Part shown: piece after piece, positions 40,325 to 48,234 of the stretch
How the letters are laid out: every line of letters starts with the position of its first letter
Numbering within the stretch: position 1 is the stretch's first letter
From: Acetothermia bacterium 64_32
GTDB lineage: Bacteria > Bipolaricaulota > Bipolaricaulia > Bipolaricaulales > Bipolaricaulaceae
Length of the DNA: 64,000 bases
Reading direction: 5' to 3'
NCBI GenBank assembly: GCA_001508155.1
Contig: LGFI01000003.1
Location: 1 to 64,000, forward strand
The notes under the pieces: generated by a model
Database searches by the model: none
What the model was told of the DNA's origin: nothing
What the model saw: only the letters and a program-made list of their open reading frames with translations
Position numbers and translations under genes: made by a program

Positions 40325-40548
40325 CTAAGGTCCACCACCAGCTCCCGATCCGGCTTTTTGCCGAGCCGCTCCACCACCCGCACCAGGGCCTCCAGGTCCT
40401 CTTTACGGAGGCAGCGCCGATCCCGGGCCGGAAGCCTCAGGAAGATCAGGTCGGCATTAGGGGTCCAAAGGTGCTCCACCCTGGCCTCCTCCGGCCGGCT
40501 GCTCACCGCCTCCAAGAGGAACCTCGCCAACCTCACCACATCAGCCAT
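40321..40548 (-). CDS. Small protein in the khpA (YlqC) position, KH motif degenerate
   Basis: 75 aa. Position between rpsP and trmD and size match KhpA, the KH-domain RNA chaperone. The start ADVVRLARFLLEAVSSRPEE and the end KPDRELVVDLR resemble KhpA termini, but the RNA-contacting GxxG loop expected in the middle (GKxIGKxG) is replaced by ARDRRCLRKEDLEALVRVVE. It either no longer binds RNA in the usual way or is an unrelated small protein occupying the slot. It overlaps trmD by four bases. Confidence 0.65.
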   Translation of the reverse strand: MADVVRLARFLLEAVSSRPEEARVEHLWTPNADLIFLRLPARDRRCLRKEDLEALVRVVERLGKKPDRELVVDLR

Positions 40549-40592
40549 AGTTCCTTATCAAGCAGTTTGGAGCCTGGCAGAGGAATTTCGCG

Positions 40593-40618
40593 CCTGTGAG
40601 CTCCGTGTTCCCGGTGGT
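40593..40618. repeat. CTCTGTG-type intergenic repeat fragment
   Basis: The stretch 40593-40618 (CCTGTGAGCTCCGTG, then TTCCCGGTGGT) resembles, base for base, the complement of the left end of the 38640 element (CTCTGTGAGCCCTGTGGT). It abuts and overlaps the last base of the rpsP stop codon and fills part of the rpsP-khpA gap. Confidence 0.45.
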
Positions 40619-40914
40619 CAGTTCCGGTCTGCCTCGGCGGTGGGGCGGCCGTAGCGCTGCTCGTGGAAGGCCTTGAGCACCCCCATGCGCGAGAGGAGCC
40701 GCCGGGCGGCCGGGGTGGGCTGGGCCCCCCTCCCAAGCCAGTCGAGGGCCGCCGCCACATCCAAGTCCAGCTCCTCGGGCTCGGCCAGGGGATCATAGCG
40801 GCCGATCTCAGCCACCGTCCTGCCATCGCGCTTCGCCGCCTCCTCCACCACCACTATGCGGTAGCTGGGCTGCCGCTTCTTCCCCATCCGCTTAAGTCGG
40901 ATCTTCACCGCCAC
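40618..40914 (-). CDS. rpsP: Ribosomal protein bS16
   Basis: 98 aa from GTG at 40914. AVKIRLKRMGKKRQPSYRIV VVEEAAKRDG, then AEIGRYDPLAEPE and ALDWLGRGAQPTPAARRLLS RMGVL are complete bS16 text, followed by a short extension. It helps assemble the 30S subunit. It starts four bases after the ffh stop, a common order (ffh-rpsP). Confidence 0.96.
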   Translation of the reverse strand: MAVKIRLKRMGKKRQPSYRIVVVEEAAKRDGRTVAEIGRYDPLAEPEELDLDVAAALDWLGRGAQPTPAARRLLSRMGVLKAFHEQRYGRPTAEADRN

Positions 40915-40918
40915 GTTA

Positions 40919-42211
40919 TCACCCCATGTCGAAAGGTTTTAACCCCGGTGGGATGCGCCCCCGCCGCATCCTCTTCACCAGCTTCCTCGCCTGCTCATAC
41001 TGGGCCAGGAGCCGGTTCACCTCCTGAACGGTGGTCCCCGAGCCCCTGGCGATGCGGCGTTTGCGACTGGCCCCGATTATATGGGGATTGCGCCTTTCTT
41101 CAAGTGTCATAGACTGGATGATGGCCCGGTTGCGGCGCAGGTCCCTTTCCAGTTGCGGGTCCTCAAGGCCCCCTTTGAACCCCGGGATGCGCGCTAGAAG
41201 CTGGGAGAGGGAACCGGCCTTCCCCATGGCCTCAAGTTGGGCCAGGAAGTCCTCCAGGGTGAGCATCCCCTCCCTCAGGTGGGCGGCGGTCCCAGCCAGC
41301 TCCTCCGCCGCTTCCTCCTCCAGCTTTTCCACCAGGCCCTGCAGGTCCCCCAGCCCCAGGATCCTGTCCGCCATCCGGGCCGGGTGGAATGGCTCAAGGT
41401 CCTGGGGGCGTTCCCCCACCCCGACGAACAACACCGGAAGCCCGGTGCGGGAGGGGACCGAGAGGGCTGCCCCTCCTCGGGCGTCCCCATCGAGCTTGGT
41501 CAGCACCGTGCCGGTGACCCCCAAGGGGAGGAAGGCCTCGGCGATCCGGGCTGCTTCCTGTCCGGTGAGGGCATCGAGCACCAACAGGACATCCCCCGGC
41601 TTGTGCCGGGCGGCCAGCTCCACGACGAAGTCCGGGGGCGGCTCCCCCGGAGGGACGCCGGGGGTGTCCACGATCACCACGTCCCGTAGCGTCCTTTTCG
41701 CCTCCCGCAGGGCATCCTCCACCCCGGCGCGGGCCTCCCGGAACGGGACCCCCACCCTCTCGGCCAGGATCGAAAGCTGCTCGGAGGCGGCAGGCCGCAG
41801 CGGGTCACAACAGACAAGCAGGGGCCGGCGCCCCCTCCGGGAAAGGTAACGAGCCAGCTTCCCGGCAGTGGTGGTCTTCCCCGATCCCCCCGGCCCCACC
41901 AAGAGCACCACCGCCGGCCTCCCGGACAGGTTGAGGGCTCGGGCCGACTGCCCCATGACGGCGGTCATCTCCTGGCGCACTATGGCAAGGAGCTGCTGAG
42001 AGGGGGTGAGCGAGTTCAAAACCCTGCTCCCTATCGCTTGCTCCTCCACCCGCCGGAGCAGGTCCCGCGCCACCTGCCAGTGGACGTCGGCGGCCAGGAG
42101 CGCCTGGCGGATCTCCCGGAGGCCAGCCCGCACGTCCGCCTCGGACAGCTTCCCCTTTCCCCCAAGCCCCTTGAAGATCTGGGTGAGCCGCTCGGTCAAT
42201 GACTCGAACAT
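40919..42211 (-). CDS. ffh: Signal recognition particle protein Ffh
   Basis: 430 aa. GTPase that with SRP RNA targets nascent membrane proteins. The N domain (LTERLTQIFKGLGGKGKLSE) leads to the G domain with GPGGSGKTTTAGKLARYLSR (P-loop), VIVDTPGVPPGEPP (DTAGR position, here DTPGV) and LTKLDGDARGGAALS (TKLDG). The M domain follows with LPFxKG-like and SMTLEERRNPHIIGASRKRR, RIARGSGTTVQEVNRLLAQY EQ. The DTAGR box is changed to DTPGV and the following segment is proline-rich, a noticeable deviation. Length is slightly below average because the C-terminus is short. Confidence 0.95.
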   Translation of the reverse strand: MFESLTERLTQIFKGLGGKGKLSEADVRAGLREIRQALLAADVHWQVARDLLRRVEEQAIGSRVLNSLTPSQQLLAIVRQEMTAVMGQSARALNLSGRPAVVLLVGPGGSGKTTTAGKLARYLSRRGRRPLLVCCDPLRPAASEQLSILAERVGVPFREARAGVEDALREAKRTLRDVVIVDTPGVPPGEPPPDFVVELAARHKPGDVLLVLDALTGQEAARIAEAFLPLGVTGTVLTKLDGDARGGAALSVPSRTGLPVLFVGVGERPQDLEPFHPARMADRILGLGDLQGLVEKLEEEAAEELAGTAAHLREGMLTLEDFLAQLEAMGKAGSLSQLLARIPGFKGGLEDPQLERDLRRNRAIIQSMTLEERRNPHIIGASRKRRIARGSGTTVQEVNRLLAQYEQARKLVKRMRRGRIPPGLKPFDMG

Positions 42212-42222
42212 CCCCTGGCAGT

Positions 42223-43560
42223 CTACGTGGCTTCAGCCAACCGCTCAAGGAAGTCGGTGGAAAGCCTCCCACTTGCGAAGTCCGGATGGGCGATGACCTC
42301 CAGGAGGAGGTCCCGGTTGGTGGTCACCCCCCGGACCCGGAAGCGTCTCAGGGCTGAGTACATGCGCACCCTGGCCTCCTCCCGGGTCTCCCCGTGGGTG
42401 ATGACCTTGGCGAGCAGGGGGTCGTAGAATGGGAGGACCTCCATCCCTTGGAAGATGGCGGAGTCCACCCGCACCCCAACCCCACCGGGAAGGCACTCGA
42501 TGAAAAGCCTCCCGGATGAGGGGAGGAACCCACGGGCCGGGTCCTCGGCGTTGACCCGGCACTCGATGGCGTGCCCCCAGAGCTCCACCTGCTCCTGCCT
42601 GTATCCCAGGGGGTCGCCTCGGGCTATCCTAAGCTGTTCCCGCACCAGGTTCCTGCCCACCAGGGCCTCTGAGACCGGGTGTTCCACCTGGATGCGGGCG
42701 TTGACCTCGATGAAGTAGAAATCTTCTCCCTCCACCAGGAACTCGATGGTGCCCACCCCCACGTAGCCCAGGGCGCGGGCCGCCTCCACCGCCGCCCGCT
42801 GGAGCCGCTCCCGCAGGGGCGGGGGCAGCCCCGGGGCAGGGGCCTCCTCCACCAGCTTCTGATGGCGCCGCTGCACGGTGCAGTCCCGGGTGCCCCAGTG
42901 GACCACTCCCCCATGGGCGTCGGCTAGGATCTGCACCTCCACATGGCGGGGGGAGGGGACGTACCGCTCCAGGAAGAGACTCCCGTCCCCGAAGGCCAGG
43001 CGGGCCTCCTCCCGGGCCCGGGGGAGCAGGGCCACCAGCTCCTCGGGGGAGCCCACCACCCGGATCCCCCGCCCCCCTCCCCCGGCCGCCGCCTTGAGGA
43101 GCAGGGGATAACCCAGCTTTTCGGCCCAGTGAACGGCCTCCTCCGGGGAGGAGACGGCCGGGGAGCCGGGGAGCACCGGCACCCCGGCCCGGGCCACCCT
43201 TTCCTTGGCCCTGATCTTGTCCCCGCAAAGCCGCAGCACCTCAGGAGGGGGGCCTACGAACGTGATCCCGTGGGCCTGACAGACCTCGGCCAGGTCAGCC
43301 GACTCGGAGAGAAACCCGTAACCGGGGTGGAGGGCATCCGCCCCGGTGACCTCACAGGCGGCCATGAGGGCGGGGATGGAAAGATAGGAACGGGCTGGAT
43401 CCGCCGGGCCGATGCACACCGCCTCCGACGCCTCCCTGACGTGCAGCGCCCCCCGCTCGGGCTCGGAGAACACCGCCACCGCCGAAAGGCCCTCCTCCCG
43501 ACAGGCCTCCAACACCCGCAGGGCGATCTCCCCCCGGTTGGCTACCAAAACCTTTTCCAT
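42223..43560 (-). CDS. accC: Acetyl-CoA carboxylase, biotin carboxylase subunit
   Basis: 445 aa. Carboxylates biotin on AccB using ATP and bicarbonate. MEKVLVANRGEIALRVLEAC, DALHPGYGFLSESADLAEVC, the ATP-grasp glycine loop LLKAAAGGGGRGIRVV, HVEVQILADAHGGVVHWGTR DCTVQRRHQK, IEFLVEGEDFYFIEVNARIQ VEHPVSE and AIECRVNAEDPARGFLPSSG are all canonical. Downstream of accB and 11 bases upstream of ffh. accA/accD (carboxyltransferase) are not in the window, so use by another biotin enzyme is possible. Confidence 0.96.
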   Translation of the reverse strand: MEKVLVANRGEIALRVLEACREEGLSAVAVFSEPERGALHVREASEAVCIGPADPARSYLSIPALMAACEVTGADALHPGYGFLSESADLAEVCQAHGITFVGPPPEVLRLCGDKIRAKERVARAGVPVLPGSPAVSSPEEAVHWAEKLGYPLLLKAAAGGGGRGIRVVGSPEELVALLPRAREEARLAFGDGSLFLERYVPSPRHVEVQILADAHGGVVHWGTRDCTVQRRHQKLVEEAPAPGLPPPLRERLQRAAVEAARALGYVGVGTIEFLVEGEDFYFIEVNARIQVEHPVSEALVGRNLVREQLRIARGDPLGYRQEQVELWGHAIECRVNAEDPARGFLPSSGRLFIECLPGGVGVRVDSAIFQGMEVLPFYDPLLAKVITHGETREEARVRMYSALRRFRVRGVTTNRDLLLEVIAHPDFASGRLSTDFLERLAEAT

Positions 43561-43670
43561 CCCGCTAAAAGACTATCACGAAGCGGCCATCCACCCCAGG
43601 GGGCACGGGACGTGAAGTTCAGGTCCCAAACGTCCAGACTCCAGTTTAGGGCTGTTGGGGCTTTTCCGCC

Positions 43671-43720
43671 GCGATCTCGGTGCCCTCTGCTATCCCCCTT
43701 CTGTTCCTTTTTTCTTGGCG
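43671..43720. repeat. Dispersed repeat remnant in the accB-accC gap
   Basis: GCGATCTCGGTGCCCTCTGC (43671-43690) matches GCGATCCCCGTGCCCTCTGT inside the 38640 element in all but three or so positions, and TTCTTGGCGTCCTTG follows (43711 on), a phrase also common in short intergenic repeats. The rest of the 174-base gap holds no recognisable gene. Confidence 0.45.
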
Positions 43721-43734
43721 TCCTTGTGGGGAGC

Positions 43735-44130
43735 TCATTCGGGCCGGAGACGGAACAGCGGTTGACCGTATTCCACCGGCCGGCCCTCCTCCACCAGTAC
43801 CTCCTCGATCACCCCTGCTTGCTCTGCCCGCACCTCGTTCATCACCTTCATGGCCTCCACGATGCACAGGACCTGTCCGGGTTTTACCCGATCCCCTACC
43901 TCCACGAACGGGGCCTCCCCCGGCGCGGGGCGCCGCCAGAACGTCCCCACCACCGGCGAGCGGACCAGTTCCCCCTCAGCTTGGGGCGGTGCCAGCTCCG
44001 GAGCGGGGGAGGGGGCCTGGCCTACCGGCCGGCGCAGGGTGATCCGGCGCCCCTCCTCCTCCAGGGTGAGCTCGCTCAAGCCCTCCTGCCGCATCAGTTC
44101 ACACAGCCGGCGCAGTTCCTCTAGCTCCAA
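43735..44130 (-). CDS. accB: Biotin carboxyl carrier protein of acetyl-CoA carboxylase
   Basis: 131 aa from TTG at 44130, behind GAGGAGG. A helical start (LEELRRLCELMRQEGLSELT LEEEGRRITLRR) is joined by a Pro/Ala linker to the biotinyl domain with the biotin lysine in CIVEAMKVMNEV and the thumb PVVGTFWRRPAPGEAPFVEV GD. First gene of the accB-accC-ffh operon; the likely promoter lies in 44131-44240, but its boxes are unclear on this strand. Confidence 0.95.
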   Translation of the reverse strand: MELEELRRLCELMRQEGLSELTLEEEGRRITLRRPVGQAPSPAPELAPPQAEGELVRSPVVGTFWRRPAPGEAPFVEVGDRVKPGQVLCIVEAMKVMNEVRAEQAGVIEEVLVEEGRPVEYGQPLFRLRPE

Positions 44131-44183
44131 GTTGCCTCCTCAGCCCCATTTTACGCCGCTTGCGCCCTCCGCAGGACGCACCC

Positions 44184-44214
44184 CGGACACATTCCGGCCT
44201 GCAAGCGCTATAAT
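44184..44214 (+). promoter_or_regulatory. Promoter of the CNNM-family gene
   Basis: Perfect TATAAT (44209-44214) with CGGACA (44184-44189) 19 bases upstream as a weak -35. The GTG start at 44241 lies 26 bases downstream, with GAGGTGATGTAAAGG as ribosome site. Confidence 0.5.
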
Positions 44215-44240
44215 CCTAGACGCGTGAGGTGATGTAAAGG

Positions 44241-45536
44241 GTGTCGCCAGGATCGCAATGTGCTTTACTGCTGGTGCTTTTGGCCCTTTCGGCGTTCTTC
44301 TCAGGCTCGGAAACCGCCCTCACCTCCATCTCCGAGCTCAGGTTAAAGAACCTGGTCGAGCGGGAGAAGAACAGGAAGCGAGCCAAGGCCCTGGAGCATC
44401 TGCTTTCAGAGCCAAACGACCTCATCACTTGCCTGCTTGTGTGGAACAACCTGGTCAACGTGGGGGCGTCCGCCCTGGCCACCTTGCTCTTTCTGAGGCT
44501 GCTTCCCGCTGACCTTCCCTCCTATGTGTCCGGGCTTTTGACCACGTTCGTGATGACGGCCTTGCTGCTTCTCTTTGGGGAGATCACCCCCAAGAACCTG
44601 GCCAAGAACCGGGCGGAGACGCTGGCGTTGCGGGTGATAGTCCCCGTATGGCAGCTCACCCGGGCCACCTTCCCGGTGGTGCGGGCCCTGCGCGCCATCT
44701 CCAGTGGGATGGTGCGCCCCTTTGGCGCCCAGCTGCTCTCCCGGGAGGGCACCCCCCTCTCTGAGGACCAGCTCATCACCTTCATCGAGGAGGGGGAGGA
44801 GCGCGGCATCATCCCAGTCCAGGATGGGGAGATGATGAAAAGGATCTTGGCCCTGGACGAGATCACCGCAGAGGAGGTCATGGTCCCACGCACCGAGATG
44901 CGGGCCATCGAGGCCGATACCCCCTTGGAAGAGGTGCTCCGCTTCGTGGTGGAGGACGGGCACTCCCGGTATCCGGTGTACGAGGACGTGCGCGACAACG
45001 TGATCGGGATCCTTTATGTGAAGGACCTCCTCCGCAGCGCCACCGGTGGCAAGCCGACCCAGCTGCGCCAGCTGCTTCGCCCGGCTTACTATACCCCCAC
45101 TGCAAAGCCGGTGAACGTCCTGCTCAGGGAATTCCAAAGGGAGCGGGTACACATGGCCGTGGTGGTGGACGAGTACGGGGGGGTGGCCGGGATCGTGACC
45201 CTGGAGGACATCCTGGAGGAGATCGTGGGGGAGATAGAGGACGAGTACGATCGCCCCCGCTCCCGACAGCTCATCAGGAGGCTTTCTTCCACCGAAGCGG
45301 TGGTGGATGGGGATGCGGAGGTGCGCTTGGTGAACAGGACCTTGGGCCTTGAGCTCCCGGAGGGGGAGGCGGTGACCATCGCCGGCCTCATCCTGGAGAA
45401 GCTGGGGGACATCCCGGACCCCGGGGCCCGCCTGCAGATAGACGGTGCCCTCCTCACCGTGGAGGGCGCCACCGAGCGCGAGATCACCTCGGTACGCATC
45501 ACCCTGCTCCCCGAGGAGGAATCCGCTCAGGATTGA
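44241..45536 (+). CDS. CNNM/CorC-family membrane protein with CBS pair (HlyC/CorC type)
   Basis: 431 aa from GTG at 44241. The N-terminal DUF21/CNNM domain (about 1-180) shows LLVLLALSAFFSGSETALTS, LVEREKNRKRAKALEHLL, NDLITCLLVWNNLVNVGASA and LLLLFGEITPKNLAKNRAET. Two CBS repeats follow (about 200-325: TAEEVMVPRTEMRAIEADTP, then HSRYPVYEDVRDNVIGILYV KDLL and VDEYGGVAGIVTLEDILEEI VGEIEDEYD), then a CorC_HlyC domain. Such proteins export or sense magnesium or other divalent ions, with CBS binding ATP. The older name haemolysin C is misleading. Confidence 0.92.
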   Translation: MSPGSQCALLLVLLALSAFFSGSETALTSISELRLKNLVEREKNRKRAKALEHLLSEPNDLITCLLVWNNLVNVGASALATLLFLRLLPADLPSYVSGLLTTFVMTALLLLFGEITPKNLAKNRAETLALRVIVPVWQLTRATFPVVRALRAISSGMVRPFGAQLLSREGTPLSEDQLITFIEEGEERGIIPVQDGEMMKRILALDEITAEEVMVPRTEMRAIEADTPLEEVLRFVVEDGHSRYPVYEDVRDNVIGILYVKDLLRSATGGKPTQLRQLLRPAYYTPTAKPVNVLLREFQRERVHMAVVVDEYGGVAGIVTLEDILEEIVGEIEDEYDRPRSRQLIRRLSSTEAVVDGDAEVRLVNRTLGLELPEGEAVTIAGLILEKLGDIPDPGARLQIDGALLTVEGATEREITSVRITLLPEEESAQD

Positions 45537-45547
45537 AAGGAGATTCT

Positions 45548-48220
45548 ATGTCCAGCTATGCCGGCCGGTACACAGGTTCCAAGAGGGAACGCGTTGCTTT
45601 CCTCTTGGGGGTTTTTGCCCTGGCATTTTCCACCTCGGGCCTGGGGGCCACGGTGGAGATAGCCGCGGATTTCGACCCGGAAAAACACCTGATCACGGGG
45701 AGCCAGTGGGTGTCCTGGGGGGAGCCCCCCGCCGAGGCAAGCTTCTTCCTCCTGGCTAACTTGGGGCGGGAGAAGAACCCTTACCTCTCCGAACGCGCCC
45801 TTGACGAAACCTACGCCTGGGGTTTTGATCCCGCCTGGACCGAGATCGACGGCGTCTTCTGGGAAACCCCCGAGGGGACAAGGGAGCTCCCCTACCAGCT
45901 CCTCCCCGCTCCCCCCACCCTCCAGACCTATTCCCTGGAAGATGTCTTCCTCAAGGTGCCCCTCCCGGGAGGGGAAGGTCGGCTGCGCATCGACTTCCGT
46001 ACCCGCTTCCCCCATATCCTGACAGGGGAGCCGGGGCGCCTTGGGGACATTTACACCTGGCGGTTCGGGTGGCATCCCATTCCCACTCGGCTCCCTCAAG
46101 GTGACCGGTGGCCCTTCCTCCTTCCCGCACACGATTACTCCCTGGAGCTCACCGTGCCCCAGGGGTGGGAGGCGGCGCTCCCTGGGGAGGTGGAGGAGTT
46201 GGCCGAGGAAGGGGAAAGGTTGTACAGGGTGAGCTTTCCAACCCCGGTCCGCTCCATCACCCTGTTCATCGGGCCGGAGGAGGAGCTTGGCCGGGTGTCC
46301 TTGTCCCTGGAAGGCCTTTTCCTGGAGGCGGTGTCCCTGCCGGGGGACGAGGACAAACTGCGGCAACTTGCCACCTACATCCCGGAGATCCTCTCGCACT
46401 ACGAGAGCCGGTTCGGCCCCTACCCCTACCGGCGGCTCCTGCTGGTAGAACACCCCAATAAGGTGGGGGTGGCGTTCGCCGCCGACGGGGTGGTGTTCAT
46501 CCCCAAGTGGTTCTTCGACCGGTTGAACATCACCGCCGAGGGGATGCTGTCCCGCTACAGCCAATTCGCCTTGGCCCACGAGCTCGCCCACCAGTGGTGG
46601 GGGGTGGGGGTGGGGGTGGACCTGGACGCCGAGAACTGGCTTTCGGAGGGATTGGCCCAGTACGCCTCTGTCAGCTGGTACGAGGAAAGGTACGGGTCAG
46701 AGGGCGGAAACGTCTTTTTGTTCGAAAACGAGGGGCTGGGGGAGGCCATGGCCGAAAGCGCCGTGGGCTTCGTTAACCTACGCGAACACCTCATAGAGCT
46801 CCCTTACCTACAGATGGCCTTTCAGGGGTTCGACGAGGCGGTGGTAAAGCCCCTGGCGGAACTGGATTACACGCAAGCGAGCTCCGTGCGCCTTTACGAC
46901 AAGGGGTACCTGGTCTTCCGTGCCCTGGCCCACCTGGTGGGGGAGGACCTGTTCGACCAGGTGCTCTCCGAGGTGGCGGGGCGGTTCCGGAGCGGCAACC
47001 TGACCGTTGAGGAGCTGAAGCTCATCCTGGAGGAGCGTTCAGGGATGGACCTTGCGGGGTTCTTCGAGGGCTGGGTGTGGGGGGAGGCCCGGGCCGACTA
47101 CGGGATCGAACGGGTCCTGCGCCGCAAGGGCGACGAGGGGTATGTGACCGAGGTGTACCTCTTCCGGGAGGGGACTGGTTTCTTGCCGGTGGAGGTGGAA
47201 GCCCAGGGGCCGGACGGGGAGTCCATGTCCCAAACCTGGCCCTCAGGGGAGGCGCCTCGCGAGGTCTTGGTCTTTGAAACCACATTCCCGGTGGTCAGGG
47301 TGGAGGTCGACCCCGGACACTACGTCCTGGATGAGGACCGGCTGAACAACGTGTGGCCAGCTAAGTTCGTGTTTGTGACCACCGAAAACGAGGTCCCGCT
47401 GGATGGGTACCTCGTCTATGCCGATCCGAACTCGCGGGCCGTGCAGGTACAGTACCTGGACCGGTTCGGCTGGGCCATCTACCCAGAGGAGCTGGCGGTG
47501 GAGGGGTTCGTGAGCTACGGCCGCCAGGCCACCGTGTGGGGGTTCGCCCGGGTTAAGGGGACGCTGATCGGGGCCATCTCCCTTACCCGGCACCTGTGGG
47601 ACACGCCTCCCACCGGCGATCCTGGGACCTACTGGGAGTCCGTTGGGGACTTCACCGTCTCCTTTTCCCGCCGCCCTTACCCCGTCCTCGGGGTGGGCCT
47701 GTCTTGGCAGGCCAGCTTGACGAACACGTACTCGGGAGGGCTTTCGCTCCTAATCGTCCCGGGCAAGGGGGGCAGGCTTTACCTCGAGCATACCCAAGGG
47801 CTTTCCCTGTTTCCCCGCACCTATCTGGACCTAACCTTTGGGCTGGGCATCGCCTCCCCTGAGATTCCAGATGAGCTTCGTTTCGGGCTTTCTGAGCTAC
47901 ACACCCTGGAGGACGGGCCGTGGGGGGGAAGGAAGCTCTTTTTAGGGACCCGCGTTTCTCTCCCCTCCGGCCAGGGGGACTACAGCCTGGCCGGGATGGC
48001 CCTGGTGAGCGGGATCACCCCTTATCTTTACTTAAGTTGGGGCGGGGTGTGGACGGAAGGGGCTTCCTCGGGGAAAATAACGGCCTATTCGGAAGTGGGC
48101 GGGGGGATAGAGTTCAGGTTGGAGCTCTTTGGGGGGCTGCTTGTGCTTCCGGGGGAGGTGGGGATGGCCTGGCCCCTCCCCCAGGGAGAGGGGGTGTTCT
48201 TCTTCGAGCTTGGAAGTTAG
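45548..48220 (+). CDS. Secreted M1-type metallopeptidase with a C-terminal beta-rich, possibly barrel, domain
   Basis: 890 aa from ATG at 45548 behind AAAGGAG; an upstream TTG at 45533 is less likely. A signal segment (RVAFLLGVFALAFSTSGLGA) is followed by an aminopeptidase N-like domain with the zinc site HELAHQWWG (about residues 344-352) and the third ligand Glu367 in WLSEGLAQYAS. The GxMEN exopeptidase motif is not obvious; the equivalent stretch reads VGVAFAADGVVFIP. From about residue 650 the chain becomes a series of glycine- and aromatic-rich strands (VLGVGLSWQASLTNTYSGGL, GGRLYLEHTQGLSLFPRTYL, ELRFGLSELHTLEDGPWGGR) and ends FFFELGS, like bacterial surface-antigen barrels. It may hold the peptidase at the outer membrane. 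Confidence 0.85.
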   Translation: MSSYAGRYTGSKRERVAFLLGVFALAFSTSGLGATVEIAADFDPEKHLITGSQWVSWGEPPAEASFFLLANLGREKNPYLSERALDETYAWGFDPAWTEIDGVFWETPEGTRELPYQLLPAPPTLQTYSLEDVFLKVPLPGGEGRLRIDFRTRFPHILTGEPGRLGDIYTWRFGWHPIPTRLPQGDRWPFLLPAHDYSLELTVPQGWEAALPGEVEELAEEGERLYRVSFPTPVRSITLFIGPEEELGRVSLSLEGLFLEAVSLPGDEDKLRQLATYIPEILSHYESRFGPYPYRRLLLVEHPNKVGVAFAADGVVFIPKWFFDRLNITAEGMLSRYSQFALAHELAHQWWGVGVGVDLDAENWLSEGLAQYASVSWYEERYGSEGGNVFLFENEGLGEAMAESAVGFVNLREHLIELPYLQMAFQGFDEAVVKPLAELDYTQASSVRLYDKGYLVFRALAHLVGEDLFDQVLSEVAGRFRSGNLTVEELKLILEERSGMDLAGFFEGWVWGEARADYGIERVLRRKGDEGYVTEVYLFREGTGFLPVEVEAQGPDGESMSQTWPSGEAPREVLVFETTFPVVRVEVDPGHYVLDEDRLNNVWPAKFVFVTTENEVPLDGYLVYADPNSRAVQVQYLDRFGWAIYPEELAVEGFVSYGRQATVWGFARVKGTLIGAISLTRHLWDTPPTGDPGTYWESVGDFTVSFSRRPYPVLGVGLSWQASLTNTYSGGLSLLIVPGKGGRLYLEHTQGLSLFPRTYLDLTFGLGIASPEIPDELRFGLSELHTLEDGPWGGRKLFLGTRVSLPSGQGDYSLAGMALVSGITPYLYLSWGGVWTEGASSGKITAYSEVGGGIEFRLELFGGLLVLPGEVGMAWPLPQGEGVFFFELGS

Positions 48221-48234
48221 CTTCAGGGGGTGCG

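Noticed and set aside
42943-44124. 393-codon open frame on the plus strand
   Set aside because: Antisense to accC and accB with low-complexity GC-driven composition; no ribosome site and no family motif.
45527-46591. 354-codon open frame on the minus strand
   Set aside because: Antisense shadow of the M1 peptidase gene, whose frame has clear catalytic motifs.
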